Source of the DNA: Gemmatimonadota bacterium
Lineage (GTDB): Bacteria > Gemmatimonadota > Gemmatimonadetes > Longimicrobiales > Gaopeijiaceae
Assembly (NCBI GenBank): GCA_022822445.1
Contig: JAJEBR010000026.1
Span: 1-34,703 of the forward strand
Length of the DNA stretch: 34,703 nt
Reading direction: 5' to 3'
The notes beneath the pieces were generated by a model. It had not been told where the DNA came from. It did no database searches and saw nothing but the letters and a program-made list of their open reading frames with translations. This document shows, piece after piece, positions 1 to 8,060 of this stretch. Made by a program: the position numbers and the translations under genes. How positions within the stretch are numbered: position 1 is the stretch's first letter; the number at the start of each line of letters is the position of its first letter.

Positions 1-302
1 CCCCTCGTTCCTCCCTCCAGCAGCACCGGTAAGGCCCATCCCACCCTCTGACCCTGCGTCAAGCAGCCCCGGCGGCGCACCGGACACTCCGTTGGGTCAC
101 GAAATGGCTGAAATCAGGCCGGCGTGCAGGATCCGGGTTCAAACGGTGCGCGGAGAGCATTGCCTCAGGTGCCGGACCGGTTCTCCTTGTAGTTTCCGCG
201 TCCGGGTGCGGCGATGCAAGCCCCGACGGCATCGGTTCCCCGGCGGAATTCGACCCGGTTAGCCGGACATTTGAGGCTGCGGGCCCGCCCCCGGGAACTC
301 GG

Positions 303-1232
303 TTGTTTCGCGAAGTGTTTTCGGTCATTGATGCAACAAGGCACGATGATGCGTGGTTTGTCCTTGACGGAAGGGGCAGTCAGGTCCATCGCATCAGCCC
401 TCAGGGCGAAGCGGTGCTGAGCTTCGGCCGGGAGGGGGCCGGTCCGGGCGAATTCCGGCGCACTAACGCAATCGCGGCGCACGGGGACTCGATCGTGGTC
501 GTGGGTGATGGCATCCTGCATCTGTTCAGCCCCCACGGTGAGCACATCTTGGACCGGAGGTTCCGATTTGGCCCGACTCTCGACTGTATTGCAGCCACGG
601 TGCGAGCCAGTGATGCGCTTTCCACACCGACCGGTTTGCTGTTGCTCCTCGAGTGCCACAGGCCGGACGGAGGCACGTCCATCCACGTCACAGTTGAGAC
701 GGCAGATGGAACGGTACGTTCCCTCGCGCGCCGTGACGGAGAGGCCGGAACGATTGACTGGGGTGGGATCGAGACTGTAATCGCACGTCACCCCCGGGGC
801 TTCCTTTTCGGCTCGGCCTGGGAGGATTGCCTGGATCTCATTGACATGTCCGGGCAAAGACTGGATGCGATCTGCCACGACTGGCTGGAACGCCGTGACC
901 TTCCGCCGGAGGCAGCCAGTGAATTGGAGGACGCAATCGCCGATGCACGAAGGATGGGGATCCGCGTCCAGCTTCCGGCATCCATGCCGGCGCTCGTTGG
1001 GGTGTCCGCGATGCCTGGGGGGCAGCTCGTCTATCAGGTATTGGCACCGGGCGACGCGGATATGGAGACTCTTCAGCTGGTGATTCAGGGAGAGGCGGGG
1101 CGGACGGTTGTGTTGCCCGTGCCGCCCGCCCCGGTGCTTTTCCAGGACGGTACGTCGGTAATGGCCGCCTGGGCAGAGCTGGATGGCACCCGGATCGATA
1201 TTCGCAGTTTGGACAACCTCGATGCCAACTGA
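303..1232 (+). CDS. 6-bladed beta-propeller (NHL-like) protein, probable lipoprotein, start uncertain
   Basis: The protein has propeller-blade signatures typical of the 6-bladed beta-propeller family, such as GREGAGPGEF followed by a blade reading IVVVGDG and LHLFSPHGEHI. No catalytic residues can be assigned; such proteins are usually periplasmic or surface binding proteins. TTG at 303 is the only conventional in-frame start ahead of the propeller. However, the frame stays open back to a stop at 30-32 and encodes a hydrophobic stretch GPVLLVVSASGC (174-209) that looks like a lipoprotein signal with the lipobox cysteine at 207-209. No ATG, GTG or TTG precedes it in frame; CTG at 108 and ATT at 159 are the only candidates. 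The real protein is therefore probably longer and membrane-anchored. Its end overlaps the ABC ATPase gene by 11 bp, so it probably belongs to the transporter operon. Confidence 0.75.
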   Translation: MFREVFSVIDATRHDDAWFVLDGRGSQVHRISPQGEAVLSFGREGAGPGEFRRTNAIAAHGDSIVVVGDGILHLFSPHGEHILDRRFRFGPTLDCIAATVRASDALSTPTGLLLLLECHRPDGGTSIHVTVETADGTVRSLARRDGEAGTIDWGGIETVIARHPRGFLFGSAWEDCLDLIDMSGQRLDAICHDWLERRDLPPEAASELEDAIADARRMGIRVQLPASMPALVGVSAMPGGQLVYQVLAPGDADMETLQLVIQGEAGRTVVLPVPPAPVLFQDGTSVMAAWAELDGTRIDIRSLDNLDAN

Positions 1233-1941
1233 GTTGGCCACGGTGGTTCGGGCGTCGGACCTGGTCGTCTCCTACAGAAGCACATTCAGGCGTACAGGCG
1301 TGCTCCGTGGACTGAAGTTGACAGCCAAGCCGGGCGAGATCACCGCTCTGGTCGGACCGAATGGGGCAGGCAAGACAACGTTCTTCGCAGTCTTGCTGGG
1401 ACTGCTTCGTCCCGATCGTGGACGCTGTGTGGTGGGTGGTTTGCGTCCGAGAGAATACCGGCGACGCTACGGAATAGGCTACTTGCCGCAAGTCAGTGCC
1501 TTTCCCCGAGGATGGACGGCCCGGGACGTTCTGGCCCGGGCCGTCGACCTGTCCGCGACGGCGGACCGCACCGCCGCTTTCGAGACAGCGGTGGAACGAG
1601 CGGGGATCGACTTCGCTACGCTCTCTCGCCTTGCGAGCAAGTGCTCGGGCGGTGTGAGGCGGAGGCTGGGTCTTGCATGGGCTCTTGCCGGCAATCCGTC
1701 ACTGGCGGTATTGGACGAGCCCTTCACCGGGCTTGATCCGCATGCTCGCGCCAGGTTGCGGCGTGAGATGCTCGCGGCGCGCGCGCGAGGCGGGACTGTG
1801 CTGTTCGCCAGTCATGAGCTGGCGGAAGTCGAACAACTCGCCGATCGCGTGTTGATTCTTGAGAATGGCCTGACGAGACTGTTTGCCGGCGCGGCGAATG
1901 CGGCTGCGCTCAATAGAGAGCTGCTCGGGGGTGCTCAATGA
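1222..1941 (+). CDS. ABC transporter ATP-binding protein
   Basis: This is a 239-residue single nucleotide-binding domain. It has Walker A GPNGAGKTT from about residue 45, a signature loop CSGGVRRRLG near 141, Walker B LAVLDEPFTGLD near 163 and an H-loop histidine in ASHEL near 197. It would power the membrane protein encoded next. ATG at 1222 was chosen because it overlaps the propeller stop by 11 bp, which suggests translational coupling, and because the family usually begins just there; an in-frame ATG at 1183 would add 13 unlikely residues. Its stop overlaps the next start as ATGA. The small size and CcmA/NatA-like arrangement suggest an exporter rather than an importer, but the substrate cannot be read from the sequence. 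Confidence 0.9.
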   Translation: MPTELATVVRASDLVVSYRSTFRRTGVLRGLKLTAKPGEITALVGPNGAGKTTFFAVLLGLLRPDRGRCVVGGLRPREYRRRYGIGYLPQVSAFPRGWTARDVLARAVDLSATADRTAAFETAVERAGIDFATLSRLASKCSGGVRRRLGLAWALAGNPSLAVLDEPFTGLDPHARARLRREMLAARARGGTVLFASHELAEVEQLADRVLILENGLTRLFAGAANAAALNRELLGGAQ

Positions 1942-2678
1942 AGTCGCGACTGCTTCCCTGGCCGCGCCACACCGCTTTGCATCTGCGGGAAAACGCCGGT
2001 GCTTTGACTGTTGTGGTTGGGATCGCTTTGCTCTTCCTTGCACTCGATGCCGCATCGGGGGGCCTGTCCGGCGAAGGTGCCATACTCGTGGTTGTGCTGG
2101 GGGTGCCTCTGGCTCTCTCCTCCAGAGGTATCGGGGTGCGAACCGGTATCGCGGCGCTGTGGGTGCAGAAACCGGTTGACCCCGTTCGCTACTACCTTAC
2201 GGGAGCTGCACGGGATGTGGCCGTGTCGGTCGGGGTCACATTTGTCCTGCTGTCCCTGCTGGGTATAGTGGCTCTCCTGGCTGGGCTGGACCCTCCGGTG
2301 CATCCTGTCTGGACGATCTGCGTGCTCTCGGCAGTTCCGCTGGTTGTCGCGTCAATGGCAAGCGGCGCTTCGATGTGGTTTCCGCGGACGGGTTGGCTCC
2401 TCACCCTCGGTGCCCTGTTCTTCACCTTCTACCTGCGGGTAAGCACCGCCATGAACCCGGCGCTGGAGGCCCAGCGCTGGGTACAACTGGTCGGCGCGGT
2501 GCTACCGCAATGGGAGTCCATCGTGTCGCTCCTCGACCTGGACGCATTGGATGCGTCCACAGTGGCCAAGGCTCTCCTGCGGATCCTTCTGTACGTTGTG
2601 ACCTGGATCGGCGTAGGCGTTCTCGGCCTTCGGCGACGGCTGGCCAACGGCTCCGTGTCCCGGATGACTTTCCCCTGA
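1938..2678 (+). CDS. ABC-2-like membrane permease subunit
   Basis: This 246-residue protein has about six hydrophobic segments: near residues 25-40, 47-62, 95-115, 125-145, 152-170 and 215-232. It has a basic N-terminus and a basic C-terminus (LRRRLANG). It has no recognisable catalytic motif. Its ATGA overlap with the upstream ATPase gene makes it the likely membrane partner in a two-gene exporter. No substrate-binding protein typical of an importer is nearby, although the upstream propeller lipoprotein could play an accessory role. The family assignment rests on topology and neighbourhood more than on sequence motifs. A strong terminator follows 38 bp after the stop. Confidence 0.7.
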   Translation: MKSRLLPWPRHTALHLRENAGALTVVVGIALLFLALDAASGGLSGEGAILVVVLGVPLALSSRGIGVRTGIAALWVQKPVDPVRYYLTGAARDVAVSVGVTFVLLSLLGIVALLAGLDPPVHPVWTICVLSAVPLVVASMASGASMWFPRTGWLLTLGALFFTFYLRVSTAMNPALEAQRWVQLVGAVLPQWESIVSLLDLDALDASTVAKALLRILLYVVTWIGVGVLGLRRRLANGSVSRMTFP

Positions 2679-2716
2679 CCTGGGGGTTTGCTACTCATCT
2701 GAGCCAGGTGTTGTCC

Positions 2717-2736
2717 CCCGCGATCGTGGGTTTTTT
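2717..2736 (+). terminator. Rho-independent terminator after the ABC operon
   Basis: A 5-bp stem (CCCGC with GTGGG, one G-U pair) closes a GATC tetraloop and is followed directly by six T residues. It separates the three-gene propeller/ABC transcript from the small secreted protein downstream, which therefore probably has its own promoter within 2737-2820. Confidence 0.75.
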
Positions 2737-2830
2737 GCGCTCACCTGCAGCGCCAGCAATGGGTATCGTGTGGCTCAGGGACCACGCCACCAGGGCGGGT
2801 CCGATTACCAGACGCTATTTGGAGGACACT

Positions 2831-3280
2831 ATGAGAGACAAGTTTTCACACGCCATTCATTCCCTGTTCGGGATCGTTGCTGTCAATGGGATCCTGTTGA
2901 TTTTGCCCGGGACCGCGTATGGCGCCTTCGCGCCGCGGCCGAGCGACGGTACAGCCCACGTGACTCACTTGGACGTGGACATTGCCGCAAACCTGGGTTG
3001 CGCTTTGACTGAGACCGTAGCGGTCTCTCAGGACCCATCGGAGGGGCAGGACGGTCCCGGATGCACTAACCGGGACGGCTCTGCGCGTGAGTGTACGCCC
3101 TCTGAGAATATCAGACAGTGTGCAGACGATCTACGCGATGCTTTCGACCAGTGCATGGAGGATGCCAGGGATCTCCTGGACAGGATTGCCTGCGGGTTGG
3201 GGGCCGGAATCGATGGCGTTGGATGCGTCGCGGAGGGATTGACAGATACCGTTTTGCCGATCAAGAAGGTGTTGGGGTAG
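2831..3280 (+). CDS. Secreted seven-cysteine protein of unknown function
   Basis: This 149-residue protein was not recognised. ATG at 2831 has a strong Shine-Dalgarno GGAGG at 2821-2825. Residues 1-31 form a signal peptide with a hydrophobic core (FGIVAVNGILLILPGTAYG) and a likely cleavage site before AFAPRP. The mature part is acidic and holds seven cysteines: one near residue 56, two in the central acidic linker, then four in a probably helical C-terminal half (RQCADDLRDAFDQCMEDARD and beyond). The spacing suggests disulfide bonds. The base composition is poorer in GC than the LPS genes next door. It lies just after an ABC exporter and a propeller lipoprotein, so it could be their client, but the intervening terminator makes this only a suggestion. 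Confidence 0.75.
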   Translation: MRDKFSHAIHSLFGIVAVNGILLILPGTAYGAFAPRPSDGTAHVTHLDVDIAANLGCALTETVAVSQDPSEGQDGPGCTNRDGSARECTPSENIRQCADDLRDAFDQCMEDARDLLDRIACGLGAGIDGVGCVAEGLTDTVLPIKKVLG

Positions 3281-3323
3281 CCCCTGCTGATCCGCGTGCG
3301 GGAATCAACGGCAGCTCTCTGCC

Positions 3324-4586
3324 TCAGGCGGGCATGACCTTGAGGACCAATCCTGCCGTTCGCGCCGAGACTCCGCGGTGAGCGGACAAGGCGCGATTGC
3401 CGGCCCGCACCACGGCCTTCCGCGACGCTGCATCGCCAATCCACCCGGATATGACCTGCATGGGTTCAGCGCTCACTGCGAGCGCCCCGGCTGCGCTCAG
3501 GGTGGCGACGATGTCGTCGAAGTGCTCGTGGTGCGGGCCGATCACGGTGGGCTTCCCCGCCGCGACCGGCTCCAGGGGGTTGGAGCCGCCCATCGGCGTG
3601 AGGCTCCGGCCCACGAAGACGGCGTCGGCGAGGAGGTAGGCGGTGGTGAGTTCACCGATGGTGTCGAGGAGGAAGACGGGCGGATCGGGAGTGGGTGGGG
3701 ATCCCGCCGAGGGTGTGCCGGGATCGGACGTGCTGCTGCGCCGCCGCATCCCGGGGACCAGCGCCGCTACTTCGTCCCACCGGTCGGGGCTTCTCGGCGC
3801 CAGGAGGAGCTGACACCGTTCGGGCAGGTCGCGAATCAGGACTTCCTCTTCGCCCGGCCCTGTCGATCCGGCGACGATGAGGGGCTTCCCGGCGTCGATC
3901 CCCAGCGCGGTCGCCAGGGCTCGCGCCGGTCCAGGGTCGGGTTCCCCGAGCGGGACGTCCCATTTCAGACTGCCGCCCACGACCACGCGCTGGCCGGGCA
4001 CGCCCAGTTCGACAAAGCGTGCCCGGTAGACCTCGGTCTGCGCTACGACCAGCGACAGCCGCGAGAACATCGGCCTTACCAGCGGGCGCCACGCACGGTA
4101 GCCGCGGAAGCTACGTGCCGATAGACGGCCGTTCACCACGCAAACAGGTATCTTGCGGTGCGCGCACTCGGCAATGAAGGTTGGCCACAGTTCGAGTTCC
4201 GCGAGGACCACGGCGTCGGGGCGGACCGCGTCCAGGAACCGTGCGACCATCCAGGTCAGGTCAAGGGGGAAGCGAACGACTTCCCGGCTGTCGCGGTGGA
4301 GTTGCCGCGCCCGCTTGAACCCCGTCGTGGTGCTCGCGCTGACGACCACATCGGGCTCGGTGGCGGAGTCGGCCAGCGCCTCGACCAGCGGCACGAGCGC
4401 GTTGGTCTCGCCCACGCTCACGCCGTGCACCAGAATCCTCGGTCCCGGCGCCCTGCGCCTCAGCTCGCCCACCTCACCGTTGCGGGTGCGTCCGTCGGCC
4501 CGCCACCTCCCCGTTCGCAGGCGCTGCGCGGCCGCGAAGGCGACGTATCCCGCGCCGACGACCAGGTCTCTCAGCTTACCCGTCAT
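3324..4586 (-). CDS. waaA: 3-deoxy-D-manno-octulosonic acid (Kdo) transferase
   Basis: This enzyme transfers Kdo from CMP-Kdo to lipid IVA at the cytoplasmic face of the inner membrane, the first step of LPS inner-core assembly. Family motifs are clear: HGVSVGE near residue 54, ELELWPTFI, NGRLSARSF, GSLKWD, GSTGPGEEE, and GRSLTPMGGSNPLEP in the C-terminal GT-B domain. The 420-residue length is normal for the family. A hydrophobic patch (LVVGAGYVAFAAAQ) near the N-terminus fits membrane association. ATG at 4586 was preferred over a TTG at 4640, which lies inside the 37-bp element. The gene is divergent from the glycosyltransferase operon across a 266-bp gap. Whether it adds one or two Kdo residues cannot be told. 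Confidence 0.93.
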   Translation of the reverse strand: MTGKLRDLVVGAGYVAFAAAQRLRTGRWRADGRTRNGEVGELRRRAPGPRILVHGVSVGETNALVPLVEALADSATEPDVVVSASTTTGFKRARQLHRDSREVVRFPLDLTWMVARFLDAVRPDAVVLAELELWPTFIAECAHRKIPVCVVNGRLSARSFRGYRAWRPLVRPMFSRLSLVVAQTEVYRARFVELGVPGQRVVVGGSLKWDVPLGEPDPGPARALATALGIDAGKPLIVAGSTGPGEEEVLIRDLPERCQLLLAPRSPDRWDEVAALVPGMRRRSSTSDPGTPSAGSPPTPDPPVFLLDTIGELTTAYLLADAVFVGRSLTPMGGSNPLEPVAAGKPTVIGPHHEHFDDIVATLSAAGALAVSAEPMQVISGWIGDAASRKAVVRAGNRALSAHRGVSARTAGLVLKVMPA

Positions 4587-4630
4587 GGCAGGGTCCCGGA
4601 CCACGCGAATCCGTTCCGATGGGTCGCGAT

Positions 4631-4667
4631 GTAAAGACAACGTTACAATATGTCATGTTCACCATAC
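4631..4667. promoter_or_regulatory. 37-bp bipartite dyad element, copy A
   Basis: Two 16-bp dyads, GTAAAGACAACGTTAC (4631-4646) and GTCATGTTCACCATAC (4652-4667), are separated by the AT-rich 5-mer AATAT. Both fit GT-N3-G-N4-C-N3-AC, as do all ten dyads of this kind in the window. The element lies between the divergent waaA and heptosyltransferase-like genes, 45 bp from the waaA start and 186 bp from the other. It could act on either promoter. Confidence 0.75.
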
Positions 4668-4852
4668 ATCCAGGTGCCAAGGGGCTGTGCTTCGCGTTGG
4701 TCCTTCCCCTGGGTTCTCCCGAAGCAAGCGACCCTGTTGTCGCCCATCGAGCCTGGCCAGCCCCACGCCTCGCAGGGCCCGCGCCCGCCACCGGGCTGAT
4801 CAACGGGCCAGCCGACTTTGCCGCGAACCCGGCCAATCATAACCTTCCTTTC

Positions 4853-6079
4853 ATGATTCCTCACAACGTTGGCAAGATTCTCGTGGTGCGGCTGTCGGCC
4901 CGGGGCGACGTGGCCTTCGCCTCCCCGCTCGCCGGTGCGCTGCGGCGGAGATTCCCCCGTGCTCACATCGCCTGGGTTGCCGAGGACGCCGCCGCCGACG
5001 TGATCCGCCACAATCCGCACCTCGACGAGGTGATCGTCCTGGAGCGGGCGGCGTGGAGGCGAATGCTGCGCGGGTGGCGCTGGGGCTCGCTGGCGGGCGC
5101 CGTGACCGGCTTCTTCGGCGCATTGCGCGAACGCCGTTTCGATGTCGCGATCGACGCCCAGGGGCTGCTCCGGAGCGGACTGGTGACGTACCTGTCGGGC
5201 GCGCCGGTGAAGATCGGGCTGGGGTCGCGCGAGGGATCCGGCCGCCTGATGACGGCGGTGGTCGAACGAGGGGGCGATCGGCGCGCGATCTCGTCCGAGT
5301 ACCGGTATCTTGCCGGGGTGCTGGGACTGGGGACGGATCCGTTCCCGATGGAGATACCGCGCAGCCGCACCGAGGTGGATGCGGTAGAGCGGGTGATCGA
5401 GGAGGTGGGACTGGCGGAGGGCTTCGTGGTGGCCTGTCCATTTACCACCCGGTTCTACAAGCACTGGCTGGAAGAGCGGTGGTCGTCGCTCGTCCGGGCG
5501 ATTCCGGAGCGCACCGGACTGGGCGTGGTGCTGCTGGGAGGACCGGCGGACCGCGCGGCGGCGGACCGGATCCTGGGAGGAGCTGCAAGGCCCGGCTCCG
5601 ATCCAGAGGCGCCACACGGGGCGTCGAGGTTTTCGGGGCCCGAAGCCACGACCGCGCCCCTCGTAGACCTCGTCGGCCGGACCACCCTCGGCGAGGCGTC
5701 GGCGGTCGTGTCACGGTGCCGCGCCCTGGTCGGCGTCGACACCGGTCTCAGCCACATGGCGCACGCCTACGGGCGCCCGGCGGTACTCATCTTCGGATCC
5801 AACACGCCGTATCTCGATTCCCCCGGGCCGTCAGCCATGATCCTCCATTCGGGCCGCGCCTGTTCGCCCTGCCGGGGGAAGCTGACCTGCGAGGGCCGCA
5901 TCGACTGCATGACCGACATCTCCGTGGAGCAGGCGCTGGCAGCGGTGGTCTCGTGCCTGGAGGATGGTGGCGCGCCCGGAGCCGCCGAACCCGTGCGTGC
6001 CGCGACCGCTCGCCGGGACACAGGGGGCGGACCCGAGACCGCGGCGGCGGGAGCACACGGGATGGCGACCGCCCGGTGA
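4853..6079 (+). CDS. Glycosyltransferase family 9 (ADP-heptose:LPS heptosyltransferase-like)
   Basis: This 408-residue GT-B enzyme begins KILVVRLSARGDVAFASPL, the usual GT9 N-terminus. It carries DAQGLLRSGLVTYLSG in the acceptor domain and VGVDTGLSHMAHAYGRPAVLIFG in the nucleotide-sugar domain, as in WaaC/WaaF heptosyltransferases. A low-complexity insert sits near residues 245-265, and a Pro/Ala/Gly-rich tail follows the domain. ATG at 4853 was chosen because the family starts there; the frame is open upstream to 4619 but that part resembles no domain. It would add heptose to the Kdo made available by the divergent waaA. Its stop overlaps the next gene start (GTGA). Which heptose position it serves cannot be decided. 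Confidence 0.9.
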   Translation: MIPHNVGKILVVRLSARGDVAFASPLAGALRRRFPRAHIAWVAEDAAADVIRHNPHLDEVIVLERAAWRRMLRGWRWGSLAGAVTGFFGALRERRFDVAIDAQGLLRSGLVTYLSGAPVKIGLGSREGSGRLMTAVVERGGDRRAISSEYRYLAGVLGLGTDPFPMEIPRSRTEVDAVERVIEEVGLAEGFVVACPFTTRFYKHWLEERWSSLVRAIPERTGLGVVLLGGPADRAAADRILGGAARPGSDPEAPHGASRFSGPEATTAPLVDLVGRTTLGEASAVVSRCRALVGVDTGLSHMAHAYGRPAVLIFGSNTPYLDSPGPSAMILHSGRACSPCRGKLTCEGRIDCMTDISVEQALAAVVSCLEDGGAPGAAEPVRAATARRDTGGGPETAAAGAHGMATAR

Positions 6080-7182
6080 GCGTCGTCCACCTGGAAACCG
6101 GCCGGCACCTGTACGGAGGGGCGCTGCAGGTGCTCTACCTCGCGCAGGGCCTCGAAGAGCGGGGGATCAAGTCGGTGCTCATGGTGCCGCGGGGGTCCGA
6201 GATAGCGGCCGCGGCCCGCAAGCGCTGGCTGCGCGTAGAGGAATTCCCCTACTACGGCGAGGGTGACCTGATCGCCGCCGCCAGGATGCTCTGGAGGTTC
6301 AGCCGGCGGGACGTGGAGGTCGTCCACCTGCACTCGCGGCGTGGCGCGGACACCCTGGGAGGACTCGCGGGGACGCTGGTGCGCGCCCCCGTGGTGCTTA
6401 CGCGCCGAGTGGACAACCGGGAGGTCGACTGGCTTGTGGGAGCGAAGTACGCACTGTATCGGCGTGTAGTGGCCATTTCAGGGGCCGTGCGCGATGTGCT
6501 GACGGATCAGGGGGTGCCGCCCGGGAAGATCTCCCTGGTGCCCTCGGCCGTGGATGCGTCCGACTGGATGGACTCCGAGGACACCGCCGCGCGCGACCGC
6601 GAGTTCGACCTGCCGCCCGGGGTGCCCGCGGCCGTGATGGTCGCCCAGTTCGTGCCGCGCAAGGGCCACTGGGTACTCATTCACGCGCTGGGCATCCTCA
6701 AGGTGCACGGCCATACACCGAACGTCGTGCTCTTCGGGCAGGGCCCGGCGCGCGACAGGGTCGCCGCCCTGGCCGAAGCGGCCGGCGTGCAGGACCAGAT
6801 TCGCTTCGCCGGCTTCCGGGACGACCTGCACCGCTGGCTGGGGGCCTTCGACTTCTGTGTGCACCCGGCGCTCAAGGAGGGCCTGGGCGTTGCGGCGCTC
6901 CAGGCTGGGGCGGCCGGAGTACCGGTCGTGGGCGCGCAGGCGGGCGGGATCCCCGAGGTGGTGGTGGACGAGGAGACGGGCCTGCTCTGCCCGCCGAGCG
7001 ATGCTGCCGCCCTGGCCGCTGCGATCGAGCGGTTACTCAAGGACCCGGAGGCGGCCCGCGCCATGGGGCGGCGCGCCCGGGAACACATCCAGTCCCGCTT
7101 CTCGGTGGACGCGATGGTCGAGGGGAATCTCAAGGTCTACCGCGAAGTGGTCGCGGCGCGGCGCGGGGGTTCACCGCGTTGA
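6076..7182 (+). CDS. Glycosyltransferase family 4
   Basis: This 368-residue GT-B retaining glycosyltransferase has an N-terminal domain from HLETGRHLYGGALQVLYLAQGL. Its C-terminal GT4 domain contains VAQFVPRKGH, VVLFGQGPARDRV, IRFAGFRDDLHRWLGAFDFCVHP, and the donor-site motif LKEGLGVAALQAGAAGVPVVG-AQAGGIPEVV with the conserved E-x7-E spacing. GTG at 6076 overlaps the previous stop, so the two are probably co-translated. The setting, between a heptosyltransferase-like gene and a GT2 gene, points to extension of the LPS core. The sugar donor is unknown. Confidence 0.9.
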   Translation: MSVVHLETGRHLYGGALQVLYLAQGLEERGIKSVLMVPRGSEIAAAARKRWLRVEEFPYYGEGDLIAAARMLWRFSRRDVEVVHLHSRRGADTLGGLAGTLVRAPVVLTRRVDNREVDWLVGAKYALYRRVVAISGAVRDVLTDQGVPPGKISLVPSAVDASDWMDSEDTAARDREFDLPPGVPAAVMVAQFVPRKGHWVLIHALGILKVHGHTPNVVLFGQGPARDRVAALAEAAGVQDQIRFAGFRDDLHRWLGAFDFCVHPALKEGLGVAALQAGAAGVPVVGAQAGGIPEVVVDEETGLLCPPSDAAALAAAIERLLKDPEAARAMGRRAREHIQSRFSVDAMVEGNLKVYREVVAARRGGSPR

Positions 7183-8060
7183 CGCTTTCCGTCATCCTGA
7201 GCACCTACCGCTCGCCGGAGTGGCTGGAGAAGGTGTTGTGGGGATATCTGTGCCAGTCGGACCGGGAATTCGAGCTGGTGATCGCCGACGACGGGTCGGG
7301 GGAACGGACGGCCCGCGTGGTCCGCGCGCAAGCGGGCGATGGCGTCCCGGTGCGCCACGTTTGGCAGCCGGACGAAGGGTTCCGCAAGTCGCGGATCCTC
7401 AACCGGGCGATCGAGGCGGCGCGGGGCGAGTATCTCGTGTTTTCGGATGGGGACTGCATCCCCAGGCGGGATTTCGTGGCCGTGCACAGGGCCCACGCCG
7501 CGCGAGGACGCTTCCTGTCGGGCGGCTACGTGAAGTTGCCGATCGGGGTGAGCCGGGCGATCACCCGAGCCGACATCGAGTCCGGGGAGGCCTTCTCGGT
7601 GCGGTGGATCCGGTCGCGGGGCGGACGGGGATACCGCCGCATGGCCAAGCTCGCCGTGCCGGGGTGGGCCGCCGCCGCCGCCGACCGCGTCACCACGACC
7701 CGGCCGACCTGGAACGGGCACAACGCCTCGGGCTGGCGCGACGACCTGATCGCCGCCAACGGCTTCGACGAGCGCATCGGGTACGGTGGCCAGGACCGCG
7801 AACTCGGCGAACGCCTCGAGAACGCAGGCGTCCGCGGCCACGGCATCCGCTACCGCGCCCTATGCTTGCACCTGGACCACGCCCGCGCCTACGCCGACCT
7901 TGACACGATCAGACACAACAAGGCGATCCGTCGCGAAACCCGCGCCCGGCGCATCACCCGCACTCCCTTCGGGATCGAGCAGTCCGGCGCGACCTCGCTC
8001 CGCCCTCCCACGTCCCCTGCCTCGCCCGCCTGCGGCCCCTCTTCCCCCACGCCCCCATGA
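7179..8060 (+). CDS. Glycosyltransferase family 2 with galactosyltransferase-like C-terminal motif
   Basis: This 293-residue GT-A enzyme starts SVILSTYRSPEWLEKVLWGY and has the metal-binding motif FSDGDCIP near residue 90. Around residues 200-215 it reads FDERIGYGGQDRELGERL, a motif of the GT7-type C-terminal domain often found in such bacterial GT2 enzymes. The TTG start at 7179 overlaps the previous stop (TTGA), and no better start exists downstream near the family N-terminus. The last 35 residues are Pro/Ser-rich and look like a non-domain tail. It is the third glycosyltransferase in a row and probably decorates the LPS core. Confidence 0.88.
   Translation: MTLSVILSTYRSPEWLEKVLWGYLCQSDREFELVIADDGSGERTARVVRAQAGDGVPVRHVWQPDEGFRKSRILNRAIEAARGEYLVFSDGDCIPRRDFVAVHRAHAARGRFLSGGYVKLPIGVSRAITRADIESGEAFSVRWIRSRGGRGYRRMAKLAVPGWAAAAADRVTTTRPTWNGHNASGWRDDLIAANGFDERIGYGGQDRELGERLENAGVRGHGIRYRALCLHLDHARAYADLDTIRHNKAIRRETRARRITRTPFGIEQSGATSLRPPTSPASPACGPSSPTPP

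Noticed and set aside
165-1241. Long open frame on the minus strand opposite the propeller gene
   Set aside because: Its translation has no domain or hydrophobic pattern of a real protein, whereas the plus frame shows clear propeller motifs and couples to the ABC genes.
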